Assembly (NCBI GenBank): GCA_004335835.1
Contig: RWJK01000843.1
Span: forward strand, 1 to 33,443
DNA from: Scenedesmus sp. ARA3
Lineage: Eukaryota > Chlorophyta > Chlorophyceae > Sphaeropleales > Scenedesmaceae
DNA length: 33,443 nt
Direction: 5' to 3'
The notes below the pieces were generated by a model. It did not search any database and was not told the DNA's origin. It was given only the letters and a program-made list of their open reading frames with translations. This document shows, in pieces, positions 23,141 to 30,864 of the stretch. Both the position numbers and the translations under genes were made by a program. Each line of letters begins with the position of its first letter. Position 1 is the first letter of the stretch.

Positions 23141-24610
23141 ACCAGTTTGCTGTATAAGAACGAACTCAGACACCCACTGCTTGCTTTGTAGAGCGCTTGA
23201 TGGCCATCAACGCGCCCATGGTCGCGTCCCCAAAGACATCAGGGGTTGCGTGCTACTACACACAAACTGCGCATGCAGTCACTGCACGGTGGTTCACTGT
23301 GAACAGGCGGGCCACTGTCCTCTTGCTGCTTGGAACAAGTTACAGCAAATAATCAGCAGCACTAGGACAGTATACCACGAGGCACTTGCTGTACAAGAGT
23401 TCCAGGCGATGAACAGGAAAGATCAAGGAAAGGCCGCTTTGCAGCCTGTCGAGCAAGCACAAAAAGATAGCTGACGGCTGTTCATAACGAGTCACGGCTT
23501 GCAAGCAGAACACAGCCCCAAGCACACAAACTCTGCAGGGCTGGCACAACCGCACCACCGTGTGACAGAGTGTGACAGCAACAAATTGGCACTGTTGTAC
23601 ACGCCTCACGACACAGACACAGGGTAGCAGCCGCAAGTCAAGTATGAACTCCATCACCCAGACATACAGCTGGCGCAGACCATGATGAAAATACAAGCAG
23701 CACTGTGACTCACTGTGACAGGCAAGCAGGGCATCCAAAAGAGCAGCGCAGTTTGGCATGGCCGTGACTGCTGCAATCCTTGGCTAACAGAGAGCCTGGA
23801 TCGCCATACACTATAGCACCATTGCAAGTACACATACACATTGTAAAGCACATCTGGAGACTGAGTATCTGCGTTGCCACTGTGAGATGATGGTTTTGGG
23901 CTGCCTACGTCCCCAAACTGATAAAATATGTTGTGCCAATCTCCTTGCTGGCAATGGCAGCAGCGATAGGCGCATGCATCAAGTACAGCGCGTACACACA
24001 AGCAAATCAAGTGGCGCATCTTGCTGAACAACCTGCCTCTTAACCCAGAGGCTTTGATGAGAACGGCAGTGAGTAAAATAATGCAATGGCTGCATGGCTA
24101 CATGTCAAAAGCAGTAATGAAATTCCCTCTTCGGACAGTGTGAACTTCAGGGTTTGCCCCAAAGGATGACAATCACACCGCACAATGCCCCAGACGGAAC
24201 AGCTTGGTTGCACAACACAAACTGCAGTATGCCAGCGTAGCAAGTATGTATCCTGGTAGCAGCGCATGTGTACCAGTGATTTGTTTTGGTATGGCATCAA
24301 CAAATTAGTATGAAAGTTCTTGGTGCTGGATCTGCTTCTTGGGCTCTTCTCTTCAGCAACAGATCAATGAACAACCCCACTGTACACCAGGGGGTCACTT
24401 CTGAATATATCAAATCACTTTCGAAAACTTTCAGTCTGCCAGTGCTTCAGACAATACAACAGTCCTGTCAGTTGCATAAAGACCAGACACTGCTGAGCAT
24501 CGAGGTGCTTGAGGGCGGATCACAGATAGAGAACATGCTCCGTCCCAAAGCAAGCTTCAACAGCAGCATCAACTGTTCTACATGTGCTGCCTCAACTAGC
24601 AGCAGCTATG
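23141..24610. other. Intergenic region, no gene recognised
   Basis: The region is lower in CAG content than its surroundings. A plus frame at 24286-24630 (114 codons) and a minus frame at 23340-23759 are open, but neither has a known motif or a supporting exon. Confidence 0.35.
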
Positions 24611-24615
24611 TTACA
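24611..24615 (-). terminator. TGTAA polyadenylation signal of the hydrolase gene
   Basis: TTACA on the plus strand reads TGTAA on the minus strand, 32 bases beyond the TAA stop at 24647-24649. Confidence 0.5.
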
Positions 24616-24646
24616 GTCTGTAACCTGTAGCACGGTGCTGTTTTGC

Positions 24647-24698
24647 TTAGTTGGTGGCTGCTGCAGGCTCCAGCACACTGCACATCTGCTTCTTAAGC

Positions 24699-24742
<44 letters not shown>

Positions 24743-26059
24743 TGCCGGCTCTGGTGACACCACACCAGGGCTCTCACTCTTTTTTGCTCCTGGCCTCTCA
24801 CTCCATTCTGACACATCCACTGCCAGGTCATCTGTCGACATTGACTCAGCAAGTGATGAGTCAGCATCTGAGCAGTACAATGCCAGCTCACCAGAGGCGG
24901 TACAGCTGCTGGCGGCTGCAGTACCAATGTACTGCCCGCTGCTGCTGCTGCTGCTGCTAGCCCTGCTGTGCAGGGGACTGTCAGAGAGCTGCAGGGACAG
25001 CAGGGACTTGCCAGCCTGCAGAGCAGCACACAAAATAACATGTGTTACGTCACCACAAGGAGAATTGACACTGCAACGTGCAACTCAAATTAAAATTGCA
25101 AGCACATGCATTTCCCAGAGAAGCGCTAGTCTGTGCCACCAGCGCTGTCCTGCTGCAGCACCACCCGTGACGTACCAGCAATTCAAACCTCAACCATCTT
25201 GTCTGGAACCCTACAGCCTCTTCCAAACAATCAATAAATCAAATAACCCCCGCTCACCTGCGCCGCCACCACTGCCTTATTGACGCGCCAGTCGCGCGCC
25301 GCCTGGCTCTGCTGCAGCTGGCGCAGCGCAGCCCCTGCCGCAAAGTGCTCCAGCAACATGCTGTGGAAGCGGTGCGCCCAGGGCAGCATGCCCATGTGGC
25401 CTGCAGGGGCACAACATATGACTGTTATACACACAATGACTGTTATGCCCACAATGCGCACACAACGACGTGTTGTTCTATATTTGCAAAGCTCCATGTG
25501 GGCAGGCCCATGTGGCCTGCGGGTGCGAAACACATACACTTCACATTTGCGAGCAGACAGAACCAAGATCTACTTCTGCACAGTTCCAAACAGTGCTCCA
25601 GCATCATGCTATGGTAGCGGTGCGCCCAGGGCAGCATGCCCATGTGGCCTGCAGGTGCACCGCAAATGCATACACATGACTGCCATGCACACCATGCGCA
25701 CACAACAACTTGTTGTTTGATACCTGCCAAGCTCAGTGCGGGCAGGGCGGCAGCGCCATGTGACCAGCAGGTGCAGACACAAAGCATGCATGATATCATA
25801 CAGCTGTATCCATTTGCATACATACGTCAGTCTTGGACAGGTCAGCTTTGTTGTGGCACCTGCAGCTGTCTGCAGATCCCCACGCTGCAGTGAGCGCTTT
25901 GGAACCGCTGCACGTCGTTAATCAGTGTGGAACACAACCGCAACAACAGCAGAAGGCGACCCACCTGTTGGGAACGTGACTGTCTTTGCGTGCAGCTTGT
26001 CAGCCAGCTCAAACTGCATCGCTGGAGGGATGAGGTGGTCGCGCGTCGAAAGCTGCGCC

Positions 26060-26098
<39 letters not shown>

Positions 26099-29000
26099 CT
26101 GTACCAGTGATCTGCTGAACAACTGTTTGGAGTTCTGCACATAACAGTGGGCATGCTGTTGCAAGCACAGCCCTGCCAAGTGAAAGACACAGGTAGCTGC
26201 TAAACGCAGGCAAAACTACTAAGCCATACTGTGGCGTATTATAGTTTGTTCCACATGGCACATGATGCAATTCATGCTAAACCAAGCTTACACTGCACCC
26301 ACCTGGCACAGGATAGGCACGCCGCTTTCCCTCAGCACGCTGATGTGGCGCTCGCTCAAGTGTCACCACAAGTCTATGGCAACCCAAAGCCCTACGCTAC
26401 GCGTCACCCACCTGGCAGAGGATTGGGACACCACTGTCCCTCAGCACGCTGATCTGTCGCTCGCTCAAGTAGTGCGTGAGCACCACGCGTGGCAGGCACC
26501 CGCAATCATTGCTGAGATCTAAACCCTGCACCACACCCACCTGGCAGAGGATGGGCACGCCGCTATCCCTCAGCACGCTGATCTGTCGCTCGCTCAGGTA
26601 GTGCGTGAGCACCACGCACGCATGGCAGGCGCCTGTGGTATGGTCCCCACTGCCAAACGTCCACCACTGCTCAAACGTCTTGCTCCACTGGCGGAAGTAC
26701 ACCTGCGGAATGAATGCGAAATGGAGCAAGGGCGGCATCACGCAGTACTGACCAGTGCCAACGGCCAGAAGAAGCAGGCGCAAAAGTCTGCTGAGCACCA
26801 GCTAGCTGCTAAACCCAATCCATTGCATGCAATACAGTGCGCGGGCTGACCAGAGGGTTGGCAGGCAAGCAGCGATCAACAGCAAAATTACCAGGCACCT
26901 CCGCGTATTTCTCGCCACTGGGGTGGACGCTGTCAAGCATCCCTCAATCCAGCGCCAGCCGCATCAGCCGCCGCACAATGACCTCAAGTGACACTCCAAG
27001 TCACAAAGTAACAGAAAAGTAACACATACCTCCTCGTACTTCTCCCCGCTGGGGTGCACGGCATCAAGCAGCCCCTGGTCCAGCACCAGCCGCATCAGCC
27101 GCCACATTATGACTTGACAAGGACACTCCAAGTGACAGACTAACAGGAAAGTAGCACGCACCTTTTTTCTTTTTGTCGCCCCGCTCGGGTGCACGGCATC
27201 AAGCAACGCCCTATCCAGCACCAGCCGCATCAGCCGCTACACAATGACACAAAGTAACACACCAGGTGACAAACCAACAGAAAAGTAACACGCACCTCCT
27301 CGTACTTCTCCCCGCTGGGGTGCACACTGTCAAGCAGCCCCCGGTCCAGCACCAGCCGCATCAGCCGCCGCACCAGCGCAGGCTTGCTGTCCCAGTACCA
27401 TGCCTGCAGCAGCGGCCTCAGGAGCTGCAGAAGCAAGAAAGCAGCAGAGGAATTGCAGCAGGATCAGCAGCAGCAGCAGGATTAGCATCAAGATCAGCAC
27501 CAGCAGGATCAGCAATAACAGAAAGCAGCAGCACCAGTGTCGGCTTGCTGTCCCAGTGCCACGCCTGCAGCAGCGGCCTCAGGAGCTGCAGTAGCAAGAC
27601 AGCAGCAACATCAGGCGCAGGAAGCAACAGGCCTCTAGTGCCACTTGCTGCTGCTGCAGCTGCGTTTTCTACACCAAACCCTTGCTCCAACCCTACCCAA
27701 TGCAAGCTGCAACGCAGAGTGAGGAGGTCAAGTAGCAAAACATACTCTCAACCACTTTCTTGGTCCAGATCATAAAAATTTCCAGATGATCGTACAGATC
27801 AAACCGATTCACCCACCTGCGGCTTGATGAGTGGCCCCAGCAGTCCCCCCAGCGGCTGCAGCCCCCTGCATGTCACTGCCAGGCCCAGAGACACAAGGCG
27901 GCCCTGCGGCAGCAGCAGCAGCGCCAGCTGCTGCGCAACCATGCCACCCATGGAGGCCCTGCACAGCACAACACACATAGCCGCGGTTGAAAACCAACTA
28001 TGCATCATAGTGAAAGCAGCTAAGTGATGTATCGCACTTGCGAAGCATGTGTTGCGCCGACTAGCGGGTCAGTCACCTCAGGCGCCGCGTTTGCGTGTTT
28101 TGGTGGTCAACATGCAGCTGCTGCAGCTGCTTACCCGAGCGCATGCAGGGCCTGGCACCCATCTCCATGGCACTGGCCATGCCATGCAGATATGTTACGG
28201 TGTCACCAGCCAGCTGTGTGTCAACAGCTGCTGTAAATTATGCAATGAACACATGTGTGCAGGCGCTCACCCGTACATATGCACAAGCGTGCTGCTGCCC
28301 CACACAACATCCAGCAGTGCCAGTGTTTTTTTATCACCTAATAAGCACTCACACATACGTGTGCAAGCACTGACCCGTAAACATTGCCGCTGTAACTGCA
28401 TGCAAAACGCGGTGCGTGTGCAGACACTCACCCGTACACGTGCACAGGCATGCTGCTGCCCCACACGACATCAAGCAGCGCCACTTGATTGGTCATTAGT
28501 AATGTAATTGTCACTTGGTATTGTAAAATTCAAGGCACTCACCCGTACACGTGCACAGGTGTGCTGCAGCCCCACACGCCATCCAGCAGTGCCACTGCGT
28601 CAGCCGCCAGCATGGCAGAGGTCTGCTGCTCCATGCGGGGTGGCCCGCTCTTCACCACACCCCTGTGGTCGTACATGAGCACCTGCAGAAGCAGTACAGG
28701 GCCGCAAGGTCAAGGTTGCTTGTGATGCATAGTGCAGAGTTGGGACCATGTGGGCTGGGCCGCTCTCCACCACGCCCCTGTGGTCGTACATGAGCACCTG
28801 TGCAGCGACAAAAAGCAGTGCAGGGTCGTAATGTCAAGGTTGATGCGCAATGCAGAATTGGGTCCGCAATATGGCCACATGCAGCACAGACTGGGGCAGG
28901 TGGCCGTCTATTGTAGATTACTAAAGCTGTTCAACAACCACCAAACACAAAAAAAAACAGGTAGATTGCTGGCTTGGCTGCAGCAGTTTACTTCACAGGC

Positions 29001-29503
29001 TACTCGTGATAAGACCCTAAGCAGCCATGGCCGGGTGCTGGCAGTGACCTAGGTCACCGCTGAGTCAGCAGCTGCCGGGGCTGTTGTTATGTGTCACCTC
29101 GTAGCCGTTGTCGGCCAGGTGGCGTGCTGCGCTGCCAAAGTGGTCCTTGCAGGCAAAAGCGCCCATCACCACAAGCACCTGCGAGGGTGAGAAATAGTGC
29201 AGGGTGTCACCCGGTGACACTGCTGGTGACGCTGCACTGTTGTCGAGCTAGCATACCATAGCGCCCTGCAACTACTTTCCATTGATAAGGATGGATCATA
29301 CATGACAGAATGCGCACTGCGATGCTGCAGGAAGTGCAGCACCCTCAGGTGAAGCCATTGACAATTTGGTTTGCAGAAATTTGTACCTTGCCCTTGCTGC
29401 AGCTCATGTCCCGGGGGTGAAACAGCTCGTAGTGCAGCCTGACACCGTCGCTTAGCTGCATGTGAGCCGAAAAATCTGGTGTTACTTCTAGTGCGGGGTC
29501 CAT
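24647..29503 (-). CDS. Alpha/beta hydrolase-fold protein (probable serine esterase/lipase), nine exons
   Basis: Exons on the minus strand: 29503-29387, 29178-29098, 28682-28543, 27958-27817, 27424-27296, 26702-26541, 26052-25965, 25400-25258, 25015-24647. Total 456 residues, with all phases and GT-AG borders consistent. Residues 18-30 (LSDGVRLHYELFH) form the first strands; VLVVMGAFACKDHF holds the oxyanion region; VLMYDHRGVVKSG is the typical DxRG turn; GASMGG gives nucleophile Ser115; LSTRDHLIPP gives Asp262; GGHMGMLPW gives His288. Residues 335-456 are a Ser/Ala-rich, partly acidic tail with a CAG-coded poly-Ala run. It resembles plant single-domain alpha/beta hydrolases; substrate and compartment are unknown. 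The start chosen is the ATG before DPALEV; an in-frame ATG lies 11 codons upstream. Introns contain junction arrays at five of the exons. Confidence 0.9.
25400..25770 (-). repeat. Array of exon 8 acceptor plus 5' end (hydrolase)
   Basis: Copies of the segment coding GHMGMLPWAHR begin at 25648 (with CAG acceptor and PWAHRYHSMMLEH), 25516 (with CAG acceptor, HMGLPTW) and, weakly, about 25762 (VTWRCR, no acceptor), upstream in transcription of the real exon starting at 25400. Spacings are 116, 132 and about 115 bp. Confidence 0.85.
26061..26098. repeat. (CAG/CTG)n tract abutting a splice acceptor
   Basis: On the minus strand this is a CTG run followed by GGGGCGCAG, the acceptor of hydrolase exon 7 (26052-25965). 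Confidence 0.85.
26303..26541 (-). repeat. Copies of hydrolase exon 6 3' end plus donor
   Basis: Downstream of exon 6 (donor at 26540) lie copies 26489-26412 and about 26368-26303, each ending CTCTGCCAG or CTGTGCCAG before GTGGGTG. The first copy differs from the real exon over 24 codons at six positions, all silent; the second has silent changes plus Gln to His and Asp to Glu. Confidence 0.88.
26899..27236 (-). repeat. Three copies of hydrolase exon 5 3' end plus donor
   Basis: Segments coding RLMRLVLDRGLLDSVHPSGE end at 27162, 27030 and 26899, compared with the real exon end at 27296 (periods 134, 132, 131). The outermost copy has an in-frame TGA and a weak donor (GTGCCT); the middle one keeps a good donor (GTATGT). 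A copy of the exon's 5' end (LLRPLLQAWHWDSKP) with acceptor starts at 27585, 161 bp upstream of the real start at 27424. Confidence 0.88.
28271..28885 (-). repeat. Copies of both ends of hydrolase exon 3
   Basis: A copy of the 5' end with acceptor (VLMYDHRGVV) starts at 28797, 115 bp upstream of the real exon start at 28682; the repeated unit also includes intron sequence. Copies of the 3' end (LLDVVWGSS.PVHVYG with GTGAG donor) end at 28432 and 28271, downstream of the real end at 28543. These copies carry both silent and replacement changes. Confidence 0.85.
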
Positions 29504-30281
29504 TGTGGCGATGTGCTCGATGCGACAGCCAATCAACGGGCAGCAGATAGGTTGGGCAAAAACTGGTTACGACGTGGTTGCTGAGGCTGCAGGAGGACAC
29601 TAAAAAAAACAATGAATACAATACAAATGATGGTGATCAGCATCAGGCAATGCGTTTTTGTATGCCGAGCCAAGCAATGTGATGGAGTTGGTGAGAACTA
29701 TGATGATGGTGTGGTGAGCAGCAGGTGATTTTGCGGTTTTGCTCTTAATGTTTGTGCTGTGATCGGTCACTACGCAGCTTTGCTGCTGCTGACTGTGCCG
29801 CAGCACAATAGTAACTGTTGTTACTGTCACTTTCTGGTGGGCGCCTGCAGGCTATCTGCAGGCTTTCAAAATGTTTAACGAATGAAGATTTGGTTTCAAT
29901 CTACCTCTGGAATCACATAAGGGCGTCAGACTGCCAGTACTGGTTTTGGCAAGACTTGCGCGAAGCCATCAATCAACCACATCAGACAGGAGCATCTGTA
30001 TTAGCAGCTTTGTAAGCCGGGACTGTGTTTCATGTCTGAGTCTCAGGTACGACTTATCAGCGGGGCAGCACAGCACAGCAGCACGAGGAGCATAAGCTGA
30101 CAGGCTGGCCGTAAGGTTCCTGGCCTGCAGCACTCCTCGCAAGACGTGCATGGCAACACACCACATCATGCACAGCCTTTGAAACCACACGTTGCAGTGC
30201 TTGCAGCCCTAGCAGCCGGCCAGCAGCGGTTTGGGCAGCATGGTCAGGCCACACTGCTCTGTGCATGCCCTATACTACTGC
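29504..30281. promoter_or_regulatory. Divergent intergenic region between hydrolase and BBIP1
   Basis: About 780 bp separate the two start codons, which point away from each other, so both promoters should lie here. It includes an A-rich patch at about 29600-29630. No TATA box or motif was convincing. A plus frame at 29818-30015 is unassigned. Confidence 0.4.
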
Positions 30282-30714
30282 ATGCAGAAGCGGGCACCCC
30301 TGCAGGAGGTGCTGCCAAAGTCAGGCCTGGTTGTTTCAGAAAAGGGTGGCCTGTCAGAGCTGCTGTGCAAGCCCAAGCTGCTGCCGCTGAAGTCCATCAC
30401 ACTGCAGAAACTAGAAGAGATGGAGGTCAGCCTGAGCAGCAGCAATCGCGTGGTTGATGGTCTCACATCAGCAGCAGCATGCGCGTCAGCAACAGCTGAA
30501 ACAGCACAGCATCACATCAGTGCTGTATAGGAGGAGCAGTTGCTGCATGTCGTGGTCCTGGTGCAGCTGCCATGTGGTGTTGACCGCCTCTCCCTTGCCG
30601 CACTGCTGCCCCTGTGTGCCGCTTGCCTTGCAGGCACAAGTAGCAGCTTTGAACCAGCAGCAGCAGGCAGCCAACAGGCCACAGACCAGCGCAGCAAGGT
30701 TTGCCAGCCAGTAG
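30282..30714 (+). CDS. BBIP1: BBSome-interacting protein 1 (BBIP1/BBIP10)
   Basis: Small subunit of the BBSome, the coat complex that moves membrane proteins in cilia. Two exons: 30282-30425 (48 codons) and 30634-30714 (26 codons plus TAG), phase 0 junction, giving 74 residues. The diagnostic core is EVLPKSGLVV ... LCKPKLLPLKSITLQKLEEM, which matches the conserved BBIP1 signature (VLPK, CKPKLLPLKS, LEKL). Exon 2 supplies a Gln-rich helix (AQVAALNQQQQAANR) like the C terminus of animal BBIP1. The donor is GTCAGC, weaker than the GTRAG consensus, so an alternative donor is possible. The start at 30282 gives an N terminus of about the expected length; an in-frame ATG at 30231 would add 17 residues. 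A BBSome subunit implies a flagellated stage or flagellate ancestry. Confidence 0.86.
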
Positions 30715-30832
30715 CACCAGCAGCAGCTGAGCGTCTGGCACAACAGACAGGGACACACAAGACTGCATCGGGGCCTAGGCAGCACATAGCAAGAACAAAC
30801 ACACAGCATCGTGGGATATCTGCCGCCCTTGC

Positions 30833-30836
<4 letters not shown>

Positions 30837-30861
<25 letters not shown>
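30837..30861 (+). repeat. (CAG)n in the 5' leader of BUD23
   Basis: About eight CAG triplets end three bases before the BUD23 ATG at 30865, so they probably lie in the 5' UTR. Confidence 0.8.

Positions 30862-30864
<3 letters not shown>

Noticed and set aside
24286..24630. 114-codon plus frame ending opposite the hydrolase 3' end
   Set aside because: No motif and no splice partner; overlaps the hydrolase poly(A) signal on the other strand.
28131..28180. Minus-strand GAGATGGGTGCC resembling the hydrolase nucleophile motif
   Set aside because: The real exon at 27958 carries GASMGG in the correct phase; this stretch lacks the Ser in frame and continues into unrelated sequence.
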